Shown piece by piece: positions 51,014-59,811 of a stretch of 64,000 nucleotides of DNA. The stretch spans positions 25,061 through 89,060 of the forward strand of contig MGTT01000019.1 in NCBI GenBank assembly GCA_001799575.1, written 5' to 3'. The DNA is from Elusimicrobia bacterium GWA2_56_46 (GTDB lineage: Bacteria; Elusimicrobiota; Elusimicrobia; Elusimicrobiales; UBA9959). The position numbers and the translations under genes are program-made. The notes under the pieces were generated by a model. It saw nothing but the letters and a program-made list of their open reading frames with translations, was not told where the DNA came from and searched no databases. Each line of letters opens with the position of its first letter. Positions within the stretch are counted from its first letter, which is position 1.

Positions 51014-51868
51014 TTAATTCCAGAAAAGAACCAGGTCTTCCGGCCCGGAACTCCGGCCATCGCTGAGTTTGTGGGCGTCGCTCTCTCCCCAATAATGGTT
51101 TTTCTCCGCAGGGCCCTCCCGCCTGAGACGGGCGTCTTCCTTTTTCCAGTATGCGTTCTCCTGCCTGATGAAATCCCTGAATTCCCCCAATGTGATAACG
51201 CCGCCGGCTTTCCCCTGTTTCATGTTGAGCAGTTTACGGAGATACGGGCCAAAACCTACGCTTTCAGAGGCGTACGTAGAGGTTCCGCCCTCCCCGCCAT
51301 TTGTGATCACCGCAAACCCGGGCCTCTGGAAACCGCGCCCTTTCTCCGCCGGGCGGGCGAAGATGCCTGAATAGCAGGCGCTTAATAACAGCGCTTTGAA
51401 TCCGGCGCCCGACTGTTTTGCCCAGTCGGATAATTCCGCGGGCGAGATGTTCGTGCGCATCCGGCCGCCGCCGGCAATGCCTTTTGAATCCCCATGTCCG
51501 CCGTAATATATTATCAGGACGTCTTTCGGGCCCAGATGAAAGCCGGTAATAGTTTTTTTGATCCGCTGTTTTGTCGCCTGCCCGCCTTTCAATACCGTAA
51601 TGCCGCCCCTGGAAAAACACCGCCACGGTTTAAGAAAGGCGGCCAGTTCTCCGGCGAACGGCACATGGCAGGTGGAGCCGGAACCGTTAACAGGCGCGAT
51701 ATCCACGCCTATAATAAGGGCATGGTATTTGAAGTCCCTGTAATTGTCGGGCGCGGGGTAAAATAATTTTTCTCCGGTAGAAACCGCGTTGACGGCGCCG
51801 GCCCCGCCTGCCGTCATCGCCGGCCGGCTAAATCCGCAAAGGAAAAGAAACAGCGCCATCCACCGCAT
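51014..51868 (-). CDS. Exported caspase-like (C14) peptidase
   Basis: The protein has 284 residues. A signal peptide (about 1-19, LFLFLCGFSRPAMTA) is followed by a caspase p20-like fold: HALIIGVD at residue 49, the catalytic His125 in LIIYYGGHGDSKG and the Cys165 in ALLLSACYSGIF. This is the metacaspase/paracaspase-like arrangement. GGAGG stands 8 bases before the ATG. The gene is next to, and in the direction of, htrA, suggesting envelope proteolysis. The presence of a signal peptide means it acts outside the cytoplasm, unlike a classical cell-death effector. Confidence 0.85.
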   Translation of the reverse strand: MRWMALFLFLCGFSRPAMTAGGAGAVNAVSTGEKLFYPAPDNYRDFKYHALIIGVDIAPVNGSGSTCHVPFAGELAAFLKPWRCFSRGGITVLKGGQATKQRIKKTITGFHLGPKDVLIIYYGGHGDSKGIAGGGRMRTNISPAELSDWAKQSGAGFKALLLSACYSGIFARPAEKGRGFQRPGFAVITNGGEGGTSTYASESVGFGPYLRKLLNMKQGKAGGVITLGEFRDFIRQENAYWKKEDARLRREGPAEKNHYWGESDAHKLSDGRSSGPEDLVLFWN

Positions 51869-51940
51869 AATAAATCCTCCGCGGATTTGACTTTACCGCA
51901 AAATACTGGAGTTTATAATACAAAAAATGGGGCGCGCATT

Positions 51941-51949
51941 TGATAGAAT
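51941..51949 (+). promoter_or_regulatory. Extended -10 promoter before the amidohydrolase
   Basis: TGATAGAAT, identical to the box at 43334-43342. The start codon is 38 bases downstream, with a GGGAG ribosome-binding site between. Confidence 0.35.
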
Positions 51950-51987
51950 AATCGCCTGGGAGATGGCCATGGCCGGGAGCTGTAAGA

Positions 51988-53550
51988 TTGAAAGTTTATA
52001 ACGGGACTATTATTTCGTGCGACCGGAATGACCGGATCCACGAATATCTTGTGGAAGACAAGGGGCGGATCCTTTACGCCGGGGAGAAGCTTCCTGCGGA
52101 GTATCAGGGCGCGCCCCGGGAAGCCCTCGGCGCCAGGGCGCTGCTTCCCTGCTTCGGGGATACCCACCTGCACTTTGCCTCCTTTGCCCTCTTTAACGCC
52201 GGGCTGGACGTGCGGCGCGCGCGGAGCCTGTCCGAAATGCGCGGGCAGATAAAAGAATTCGCGTCCGGCTGCCCGGACAGGATCCTGATGGGCTTCGGCG
52301 CGTCGGCGCATTGTGTCGGGGAGCGCCGCCTGATCCTGAGATCCGAACTTGACCTGGCCTGCCCGGAAAGGCCGGTGTACCTGGTCAAGTACGACGGGCA
52401 CGCCTGCGTCCTTAACAGCGCCATGCTCGCCCTGCTGCCGGCCAAAGTGAAAACCCTCCGTGGTTTTCACCCGGACACGGGGGAAATGAATCAGGAAGCC
52501 TTTTTCGCCGTCACCGATTTTATCACCAGAAAGATCTCCCTTCCGCGAACCGTTAAAAATATGCTCAGCGCGGTGGATTATATGGCGCGGAAAGGGATCG
52601 GGCTGATGCATACCGCCTCCGGAGTGGGTTTCCCTTTCGATCTGGACGTCACCCTGGAGACGCTCCTGGGACGCGGGCTCAGCAGCGGTTTCCAGACCCG
52701 GCTCTTCTTTCAGACCATGGATCCCGGCAAGGCGAGAAAGCGAAAGCTGCCCCGGGTGGGAGGCTGTTTCGCGACGGCTCTCGACGGCAGCTTCGGCAGC
52801 CGGGACGCGGCGCTGCGGCTGCCTTACGCGGATGATCCCCAAAACAAGGGAGTCCTTTTCTACAGCGATGAAGAAGTAGTGAAATTCACAAAACAGGCGA
52901 ATCGCGAGGGTCTTCAGATCGAGATGCACGCCATAGGCGACGCCGCCTTCGACCAGGCGGTCATGGCCCTGGAGGCGGCTCTGAAGGACTACCCCAGGGC
53001 GGATCACCGTCACGGCATCATCCATGCCTCCCTCCCTTCCGAAGAGGGGCTCCGGAAATGCGCCGCGCTCGGCATCCAGATCCCTCTTCAGCCGGCCTTT
53101 CTGGCGTTTGAGCTTGAACCCCTTGAATATCTCCGCCGCATCCTGGGGGAGCGGGCAGGGGAAATTTTCCCCTTGCGAAAAATGACGGATCTGGGAATCG
53201 TGCTGAGCGGCGGCTCCGACGCGCCCTGCACTCCGCCGGATCCTATAGCGGGCATCCATGCCGCCTGCAACCATCACGTTCCAGGGCAGTCCCTGACCGT
53301 GGCCGAGGCCCTGAAAATGTTCACCTATAACACGGCCTGGGCCGCTTTTGACGAGAGGGAACGCGGCAGTCTGGAAGCGGGCAAGGCGGCCGATATGGTC
53401 ATACTGAACCGGAATCCCCTGGCCATGAAGCCGGGCGAGCTTTTGGAACTGAAAGTTGAGAAGCTTCTCCTGAAAGGGGAGCCGTATAAAAAAGGCCAGG
53501 GTGTTTTCAGCCTTTTGGCGAAAGCCGTTCTAGCCGGCGGGAAAATATAG
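51988..53550 (+). CDS. YtcJ-like amidohydrolase (amidohydrolase family 3)
   Basis: The protein has 520 residues with a TTG start preceded by GGGAG. Metal ligands of the amidohydrolase superfamily are visible: HxH in CFGDTHLHF near residue 56, later His in IEMHAIGDAAFD and GIIHASLPS, and the Asp in LSGGSDAPCTPPDP near residue 410. This is the YtcJ/AepA-like amidohydrolase_3 group, hydrolysing C-N bonds. It lies 35 bases before the molybdenum hydroxylase genes and may act on the same N-heterocyclic substrate (inference). Confidence 0.88.
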   Translation: MKVYNGTIISCDRNDRIHEYLVEDKGRILYAGEKLPAEYQGAPREALGARALLPCFGDTHLHFASFALFNAGLDVRRARSLSEMRGQIKEFASGCPDRILMGFGASAHCVGERRLILRSELDLACPERPVYLVKYDGHACVLNSAMLALLPAKVKTLRGFHPDTGEMNQEAFFAVTDFITRKISLPRTVKNMLSAVDYMARKGIGLMHTASGVGFPFDLDVTLETLLGRGLSSGFQTRLFFQTMDPGKARKRKLPRVGGCFATALDGSFGSRDAALRLPYADDPQNKGVLFYSDEEVVKFTKQANREGLQIEMHAIGDAAFDQAVMALEAALKDYPRADHRHGIIHASLPSEEGLRKCAALGIQIPLQPAFLAFELEPLEYLRRILGERAGEIFPLRKMTDLGIVLSGGSDAPCTPPDPIAGIHAACNHHVPGQSLTVAEALKMFTYNTAWAAFDERERGSLEAGKAADMVILNRNPLAMKPGELLELKVEKLLLKGEPYKKGQGVFSLLAKAVLAGGKI

Positions 53551-53585
53551 GGCGCTCCGCTCATGAAAGATCAACAGGGGGAATA

Positions 53586-54128
53586 ATGCCGAGAAAATCC
53601 GGAAAACCAGAGCGGGAGGCTAAAAAACCGCCGGTAAGAATCAAGATCAACGGCCAATGGCACGAGTTCGAGCCGGGCCGCGACATAGCGCCGGAGATGA
53701 CGCTTTCCTTCCTGCTGCGGGAAAAGCTCGGCTATACCGGCCTTAAAGTCGCCTGCGACGAGGGGGCCTGCGGCGCCTGCACGGTGCTTATGGACGGAAA
53801 GGCCGTCTTGTCCTGTATGAAGCTGGCAGTGGAGGCGGACGGGCATGAGATCCTCACCATCGAAGGCCTCCCCGAAGACGACCCGGTTATTCAGGCTTTC
53901 GCCAAACAGTGTGAGCCCGGGTACGGCACGGCCCTGCAGTGCGGCTTCTGTACGCCCGGCTTTGTGATGACGGCGAAAGCCCTGCTCAATGAAAATCCGA
54001 AGCCCACGGCGGGCGAGATCAAAGAGGGACTTTCAGGCAACATCTGCCGCTGCGGCTGCTATTCCGGCATCGCCCGCGCGGTGCTGCATGCCTCAGAGGG
54101 GTCCGCGCCCAAAGGAGGCAAGCCATGA
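53586..54128 (+). CDS. Molybdenum hydroxylase [2Fe-2S] subunit (XdhC/CoxS-like)
   Basis: The protein has 180 residues. The plant-type ferredoxin cluster is CDEGACGACTVLMDG with the fourth Cys in LSCMK, and the second cluster is CGFCTPGF and ICRCGCYSGI. It transfers electrons from the molybdenum centre to FAD. An N-terminal extension of about 18 Lys/Arg-rich residues precedes the domain. It overlaps the large subunit by ATGA. Subunit order is Fe-S, Mo, FAD. Confidence 0.95.
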   Translation: MPRKSGKPEREAKKPPVRIKINGQWHEFEPGRDIAPEMTLSFLLREKLGYTGLKVACDEGACGACTVLMDGKAVLSCMKLAVEADGHEILTIEGLPEDDPVIQAFAKQCEPGYGTALQCGFCTPGFVMTAKALLNENPKPTAGEIKEGLSGNICRCGCYSGIARAVLHASEGSAPKGGKP

Positions 54129-56491
54129 CCCCGCCCCGCCCCTACACGCCCCGCGTGGCCCGCAAATTCATCGGCGGTTACCGCCCCCGCATCGACGCCC
54201 TGGAGAAGGCCGCCGGCAAGGTGGAGTTTGTGGATGATCTCACGCTCAAAAGCCGTTTCCCCGGCATGCTGTACGCCAAAGTGATGCGCAGCCCTTACGC
54301 CCACGCCCGCATAAAAAGCATAGACGCAAGCGAAGCCGAAAAGCTTCCGGGCGTAAAAGCGGTTATCACCTGCAAAGATCCCGAAGTCTCCTCTCTCAAA
54401 CCCACCAGCGCCGGCTGGACCGACGGCGTGGATACGGTTTCCTACGAGCGCATGATGTGGGGCCATTTCCGGGACAGGCGGGTGCTGGGCGACCACGCCT
54501 GCTGGGCCACCGATGAAGTGGGCGCGGTAGTGGCGGCCGAGAGCGAGCAGACAGCCGAGGAGGCGCTCAGGCTTATAAAGGTGGAGTGGGAAGTGCTGCC
54601 TTTCGTACTTGACCCCCTTGAGGCCATGAAACCGGGCGCGCCGGTCATCCATCCCGAGATCGCTCCGCGCAATATCCTGCCTAAAGATGTCGTCGGTGGA
54701 GCGGACGTATTCGTGGACAAGGGCGACACGGACAAAGCTTTTGCCCGGGCCGAGGTCGTGGTGGAGGCCAAGGCCGTGCACCATAACGCCACGCAGGCCT
54801 CGCTGGATAACTGGTGCTGCCTTGTGGATTGGAAGAGCGACAAACTTACGGTGATGTCCAACTCTTTCGAAGCGGATCAGTCCAGAATGCATATCAGCCA
54901 GATGCTCGGCCTGCCGATAAACAAAGTCCGCGTGATCAGCTCCTACGTCGGAGGGCAGTTCGGGCGCGGAGATACCGGAGACCAGCCATTTTTCCTTTTC
55001 ACCGCGCTGCTTTCAAAAAAGACCGGCCGGCCCGTCAAATTCCGGCACACCCGCCGGGAAAGCTTCCACGACTCCCGCCAGCCGGCCATCTACACCGCTA
55101 AAGTGGGCGCTAAAAAAGACGGAACCATCACGTCCATGTATTTCAAATCCATCGGTAATTCCGGAGCGTACGCCGATCACACCATGTTCGCCCTGAAGTT
55201 CGCCCCGACCGAGATCACCGAGGCGGCGCTGGCCCATATTCCGAACGTCAGGATGGAGTCCTACGGCGTTTACACCAACAAACTGCCCGCCTGCATGATG
55301 CGCGGGGTGGGGAACTCGCAGTTCAATCTCATCTTCGGCCAGGTGGTGGATATGCTGGCGGAGAAGCTCGGCATGGATCCCATAGACCTGGCGCTGAAGA
55401 ACTTCGGACATGAGTGGGGCGGCCTGCCGGACAAGAGCCTCAGCGCCGTGCTGCGCGAGGGGGCTGAAAGGATAGGCTGGCGCGCAAAGCGCCATAAGCC
55501 GGGCGCGGGGCCGGTTTATGACCGGGTAAAGAAGCGCGGCGTGGGATTTTCTTTCCATCCGGCCTGGCACGCCGAGTGGCAGGAAGCGCGCCGCGGCGAG
55601 ATCCGCATCAGGATAACCCTGAACCCGGATTGCAGCGTTGTGCTGGACGCGCCCACGGTGGAGACCGGCACGGGATCGAACACCTGTAATGTGCTGGGCT
55701 GCGCCGAAGCGCTGGGCTTCCTCGGCATCGGCCCCGGCGATATCGTCTGGCCGCACACGGTGGATACGGAAACCAGCCTGAAAGACTGCGTCCAGACCGA
55801 CAGCGCCGTTTCCTACCTCCAGTCCGAGGTCGTAGCCCGCGCCGCCCGCGAGGTGAAAAAGCGGATCCTGGAAAAAGCGGCCCGCCTTATGAAAGCCGCC
55901 CCCGAAGACCTGGACGCCGCCGACGGGCGCGTTTACCGCAAAGCGGCCCCCGGCAAAGGCATGACGGTCAGGGATGTCTTCCGCCTTGGAGATATGCTCC
56001 CGATAGTTGTGGAAATGGGCCGACCGCCCAACTCCGAAAAGACCGGCGTCCCCTATATCGCCAATTTCGCCGAAGTGGAAGTGGACACCGGCACGGGCCG
56101 GGTGCAGGTCCTGAAGCTGGTCGTCCTCAACGACTGCGGGACCGTGATGTACGCCTCCGGCGCGGAAGCCCAGCAGATAGGCGGCCAGGTAATGGGCCTC
56201 GGAGAGGCCCTGACCGAAGAGATCATTTACGACGAGGCTACCGGCGTTCCGCTCAACTTCAACTGGATAGATTATAAGATCGCGACCATGGCGGATATGC
56301 CCGAGATCGAGCCGGCCCTGCTGGAAGTCTGGAGAGGCGCCGGGGAGTACGGCGCGTGCGGTATCGGCGAGGGCACGCTTACCTGCACCCCGCGCGCGGT
56401 GCTGAACGCCGTTTACAACGCTATCGGCGCGCGGATAGACGATATCCCGGTCAAGCCGGAAAAAGTTTTGCGGGCGCTGGGAAAGGTATAA
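54125..56491 (+). CDS. Molybdenum hydroxylase large subunit (xanthine dehydrogenase/CoxL family)
   Basis: The protein has 788 residues, the usual length. GGQFGRGDTGDQPFF near residue 278 and MMRGVGNSQFNL near residue 392 bind the molybdopterin cofactor; the catalytic Glu lies in GACGIGEGTLTCTP near residue 740. MRGxG at the active site is closer to xanthine dehydrogenase and 4-hydroxybenzoyl-CoA reductase than to CO dehydrogenase, which has AYRCSFR. It hydroxylates an aromatic or N-heterocyclic compound using water. Substrate not predictable by eye. Confidence 0.93.
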   Translation: MTPPRPYTPRVARKFIGGYRPRIDALEKAAGKVEFVDDLTLKSRFPGMLYAKVMRSPYAHARIKSIDASEAEKLPGVKAVITCKDPEVSSLKPTSAGWTDGVDTVSYERMMWGHFRDRRVLGDHACWATDEVGAVVAAESEQTAEEALRLIKVEWEVLPFVLDPLEAMKPGAPVIHPEIAPRNILPKDVVGGADVFVDKGDTDKAFARAEVVVEAKAVHHNATQASLDNWCCLVDWKSDKLTVMSNSFEADQSRMHISQMLGLPINKVRVISSYVGGQFGRGDTGDQPFFLFTALLSKKTGRPVKFRHTRRESFHDSRQPAIYTAKVGAKKDGTITSMYFKSIGNSGAYADHTMFALKFAPTEITEAALAHIPNVRMESYGVYTNKLPACMMRGVGNSQFNLIFGQVVDMLAEKLGMDPIDLALKNFGHEWGGLPDKSLSAVLREGAERIGWRAKRHKPGAGPVYDRVKKRGVGFSFHPAWHAEWQEARRGEIRIRITLNPDCSVVLDAPTVETGTGSNTCNVLGCAEALGFLGIGPGDIVWPHTVDTETSLKDCVQTDSAVSYLQSEVVARAAREVKKRILEKAARLMKAAPEDLDAADGRVYRKAAPGKGMTVRDVFRLGDMLPIVVEMGRPPNSEKTGVPYIANFAEVEVDTGTGRVQVLKLVVLNDCGTVMYASGAEAQQIGGQVMGLGEALTEEIIYDEATGVPLNFNWIDYKIATMADMPEIEPALLEVWRGAGEYGACGIGEGTLTCTPRAVLNAVYNAIGARIDDIPVKPEKVLRALGKV

Positions 56492-56494
56492 ATT

Positions 56495-58828
56495 ATGGCG
56501 ATGAAAAAATTTGATTATCTGCCGGCGAAGTCGCTCAAAGAGGCGGCCGCCGCCCTTTCCGGAGCGGGCCGGGCGCTCGCGATCGCCGGCGGCACCGACG
56601 CGCTGGGCGCCCTTAAGGACAAGATCCATAAGGAAAGTCCGGGGCTGGTAGTGGATCTTAAAACAATTCCGGGCCTGAACTATATCTCCGGGGACGGACG
56701 CGGGCTGCGCATCGGCGCGCTGACGCCGCTTAACGAAATAGCCGCGCACAGGGCGGTTAAGGGTAAATATAAACTCCTCGCCGAGGCGGCGCGCAGCGTC
56801 GCTTCCCCGCAGCTCAGGAATATGGCCACCATAGCCGGGAACCTCTGCCAGGAGCCCAGGTGCTGGTACTACCGCTCCCCAGACGACCAATTCCATTGCC
56901 TGAGAAAAGGCGGGACGCATTGCGGCGCGCTCCTGGGCGAAAACCGCTATCACTCGGTATTCGGAGGCGCGCGGGCGGCCGCGCCCGCCTGCACGGCGGC
57001 CTGCCCCGGAAACGTGGAGACAGCGGACTATCTTGCCCTTGTGCGGGAAGGAGATCTGAGCGCCGCGGCGGAGATCATGCTCAGGAACAACCCGCTTCCG
57101 GCCCTGACCGGCCGCGTCTGTCCGCATCTTTGCGAAAGCAAGTGCAACCGGAGCGGGTTTGATGAAGCGGTCTCTATCCGCGCCATGGAGCGCTTTATCG
57201 GAAATTATGTCCTTGAGCACGCCGCCGAACTTATGAAGCCGCCGGTTAAGCGGACAAAGAAAAAAATAGCGGTGGTAGGATCCGGCCCGGCGGGGCTGGC
57301 GGCGGCCTATTACCTCAGAACAGCCGGCCACCAGGTGACGGTCTTTGACAGGCTGCCATGCGCGGGGGGAATGCTTGCCTATGCCATACCGGCATACCGG
57401 CTTCCCAGGAAACTGGTCCGCGCCCAGATAGCGGCGCTGGAAGCGATGGGAATCGTTTTCAAACTTAACGCGGAGATCGGCCCCAAAGGAAAGTCCCTGC
57501 GCTCCCTGCGCAAGGATTTTGACAGCGTATTCCTGGCGACCGGGGCCTGGGCGCAGAAAAACATCCGGCTGGAGAAATCGGCACTGCTCACTTCCGGCAT
57601 GGCTTTCCTTGTGAACGGCGGAACCGGCCGCGACAATATCGCCGGCGAAACTGTGCTGGTTATAGGCGGCGGAAATGTGGCGGTTGACGTGGCTGTCAGC
57701 GCCCGGCGCGCGGGCGCCGGGAACGTGACGATGGCGTGCCTCGAGGCCCGCGACGCCATGCCGGCCTTTCCGGCGGAAATAGCCGAGGCCGTAAAAGAAG
57801 GCGTGCGCATACTGCCGGGCTGGGGACCGAAGCGTATTCTTGAAGCCGGGGGAAAGGTGAAAGGAATGGCGTTCGTACGGTGCCTTTCCGTTTTTGACGG
57901 GCAGGGCCGGTTTAATCCAAATTTTGATGAGGCTCAAAAACATACCGTTAAAGCCGGCCGGATCATCCTGGCCATCGGCCAGGCCGCGGAACTCGGTTAC
58001 GCCGCGGGGGTTAAGACGCTGCGGGGCCTGATAATCGCGGATGAAGCGACCCAGGCCGCTAATTTGCCCGGCGTGTTCGCGGGCGGGGACGCCGTAAGCG
58101 GCCCGGCGTCGGTGATCCACGCTATTTCCGCGGGGCGCAGGGCCGCGCAGGCTATAGATATTTATCTGAGCGGCGGCCGTAAGCGGCCTGAAAAGCGAGC
58201 GCACGCCGCTGTAAGCCCGCTGCTTGCTCTGAATGCCGATTGCGGCGCGCACAGCGCGCGGAGCAGACACTCCGATAGTAAAGGCTTAACCGCGGAGGCG
58301 CTGCGCGCGGAGGCTAAGCGCTGTATCGACTGCGGCTGCGTGGCTGTAAACGCATCGGATCTGGCCCCGGCGCTGGCGGCTCTCGGCGCGAAAATAAAAA
58401 CGACAAAGCGGACCGTAGCGGCCGAAGATTTTTTTACCGCGGGCGTGCTGAAGTCCACCGTGCTGGACCGTGATGAACTGGTGACGGAGATATTGATACC
58501 GGCGCCGCCTCCGGGCATCGCCCAGGGCTATCACAAGTTCAGGATCCGGAACTCCATAGACTTTCCCATCGCCGGGCTGGCCGGAGTTTTCAACACCGGC
58601 GGCGGAAAGATCCTGGACGCCAGACTTGTGCTGAGCGCCGCGGCCCCCATCCCGTTAAGGCTTAAAGCCGTCGAAAAATTTCTGGAAGGAAAACCGGCCG
58701 GCGTGGAAACGGCCGCCGCGGCGGGGGAGCTTGCCGCAAAAGAAATGAGGCCGCTGGCCAAAAACCGGTTCAAAATACAGATAGTAAAAGCCCTGCTCCA
58801 GAAAGCGATACTCTCCGCCGCCGGATAA
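56495..58828 (+). CDS. Molybdenum hydroxylase FAD subunit with inserted GltD-like oxidoreductase
   Basis: The protein has 777 residues, against about 290 for a normal FAD subunit. Residues 1-164 are the first part of the CoxM/XdhB FAD domain (AIAGGTDALGAL near 30, ATIAGNLCQEPRCWYY near 111). Residues about 165-618 are a GltD-like unit: Cys-rich ACTAACPGNVET and RVCPHLCESKCNRS, then GSGPAGLAAAYYL near 263, VIGGGNVAVDVAV near 388 and GVFAGGDAVSG. The FAD domain resumes at SDLAPALAALGA (about 619) and ends with a CO_deh_flav_C domain. The chain is open throughout. It suggests direct electron exchange with NAD(P)H. Confidence 0.9.
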   Translation: MAMKKFDYLPAKSLKEAAAALSGAGRALAIAGGTDALGALKDKIHKESPGLVVDLKTIPGLNYISGDGRGLRIGALTPLNEIAAHRAVKGKYKLLAEAARSVASPQLRNMATIAGNLCQEPRCWYYRSPDDQFHCLRKGGTHCGALLGENRYHSVFGGARAAAPACTAACPGNVETADYLALVREGDLSAAAEIMLRNNPLPALTGRVCPHLCESKCNRSGFDEAVSIRAMERFIGNYVLEHAAELMKPPVKRTKKKIAVVGSGPAGLAAAYYLRTAGHQVTVFDRLPCAGGMLAYAIPAYRLPRKLVRAQIAALEAMGIVFKLNAEIGPKGKSLRSLRKDFDSVFLATGAWAQKNIRLEKSALLTSGMAFLVNGGTGRDNIAGETVLVIGGGNVAVDVAVSARRAGAGNVTMACLEARDAMPAFPAEIAEAVKEGVRILPGWGPKRILEAGGKVKGMAFVRCLSVFDGQGRFNPNFDEAQKHTVKAGRIILAIGQAAELGYAAGVKTLRGLIIADEATQAANLPGVFAGGDAVSGPASVIHAISAGRRAAQAIDIYLSGGRKRPEKRAHAAVSPLLALNADCGAHSARSRHSDSKGLTAEALRAEAKRCIDCGCVAVNASDLAPALAALGAKIKTTKRTVAAEDFFTAGVLKSTVLDRDELVTEILIPAPPPGIAQGYHKFRIRNSIDFPIAGLAGVFNTGGGKILDARLVLSAAAPIPLRLKAVEKFLEGKPAGVETAAAAGELAAKEMRPLAKNRFKIQIVKALLQKAILSAAG

Positions 58829-58912
58829 AGAAAAGCGGCGGATGACCCCGGCGCGCCCTTGCCGGATTCCATGACCGCGGGTCAAAAATGATTTTGCGCG
58901 GAGGCTGTCTTT

Positions 58913-59677
58913 ATGCCGGATACAGGGATTTTATACGACGCTTCTGAAGCGCCGGTACGCATACTGCCCGACGGGGTTCTGGAATTTATAAGTCAGCCCT
59001 CTGTCGCGGGAATTTTAATTGTGCTCGTTATCGGGGCAGGCTTTTTTTTGTTGTTTTCGCACCGCCGGAGAGCGTTGGCCACTCTGGCGGCTTCAATGGG
59101 TATTCCTTTTACGGAAACCGGTCCGGAAATTTCATTTATTGAGAGGACAGGACTGCCGCTTTTTAACACGGGCAGCCGCCATAAAACTTACAATCTTATG
59201 GAAATGCGGGGCGGGGGCTCCGTTCCTGATATGCGGTTTTTTGATTATGAATATGATGCGGGCTATCCACACGATGAGCGGGATCATTATAAGAAAAGAA
59301 ATATACACCAGGTCACGGTGGCGCTTTTCAGCTACGAAACGCTGAAAATCCCGGCTTTTCAACTGAAGCCGGAAAGCCTGCTGGATAAGGTCGGGGAGTT
59401 TTCCGGCTTTAAAGGCGAAGACATAGATATTCCCGCTTTTCCCGGGTTTTCAAGGAAATACAGGCTTACCGGCCCGGAAAAGCCGGAAGTGCTGGCGTTT
59501 TTCAACCCCAATACCGTGGCATATTTTGAACAGCATCCCGGCTGGTACGTGGAGGGGTTTGTTCGTCATCTGTTGCTCCATAAAGGCGTAAAGATGTTCC
59601 CGCTCAGACCTTCCGCTTACAGAAATTTCATGGACGAGGCAAAAAATCTGATTTTCTCCGTAGTAAAACAGGTATGA
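58913..59677 (+). CDS. Membrane-anchored protein of unknown function
   Basis: The protein has 254 residues; GGAGG about 9 bases before the ATG. One membrane span at about residues 30-50 (VAGILIVLVIGAGFFLLF) is followed by a cytoplasmic domain that starts RRRALATLAASMGI and includes RFFDYEYDAGYPHDE and YFEQHPGWYVEGF. The domain layout resembles uncharacterised proteins with one anchor and a soluble domain. I recognise no motif with a known role. It stands alone between the molybdenum hydroxylase and the OPT gene. Confidence 0.7.
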   Translation: MPDTGILYDASEAPVRILPDGVLEFISQPSVAGILIVLVIGAGFFLLFSHRRRALATLAASMGIPFTETGPEISFIERTGLPLFNTGSRHKTYNLMEMRGGGSVPDMRFFDYEYDAGYPHDERDHYKKRNIHQVTVALFSYETLKIPAFQLKPESLLDKVGEFSGFKGEDIDIPAFPGFSRKYRLTGPEKPEVLAFFNPNTVAYFEQHPGWYVEGFVRHLLLHKGVKMFPLRPSAYRNFMDEAKNLIFSVVKQV

Positions 59678-59811
59678 TCCGGTGACAGCGTCAGTTCCCC
59701 GCCGCCCCTCCGGAAAAACGGCTTTTCTTTTGGTATTATTTATACATTGAGTGGAACAGGCGGAGCGGGAAGACGTCTTTTGTCGTTTGTTGAAGACCTG
59801 GAGGAAACATC

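Noticed and set aside
51014..51868. Caspase-like protein as part of an abortive-infection system
   Set aside because: It has a signal peptide and no neighbouring sensor, effector or other defence gene, so an envelope role is more likely.
51913..53277. Open frame of 454 codons opposite the amidohydrolase
   Set aside because: The amidohydrolase has all metal-binding motifs on the plus strand; the opposing frame lacks any.
55013..58270. Open frame of 1085 codons on the minus strand
   Set aside because: It lies opposite the Mo and FAD subunit genes, which have clear family motifs. Its translation is rich in Arg/Gly/His with no recognisable motif, as expected for the antisense of GC-rich coding DNA.
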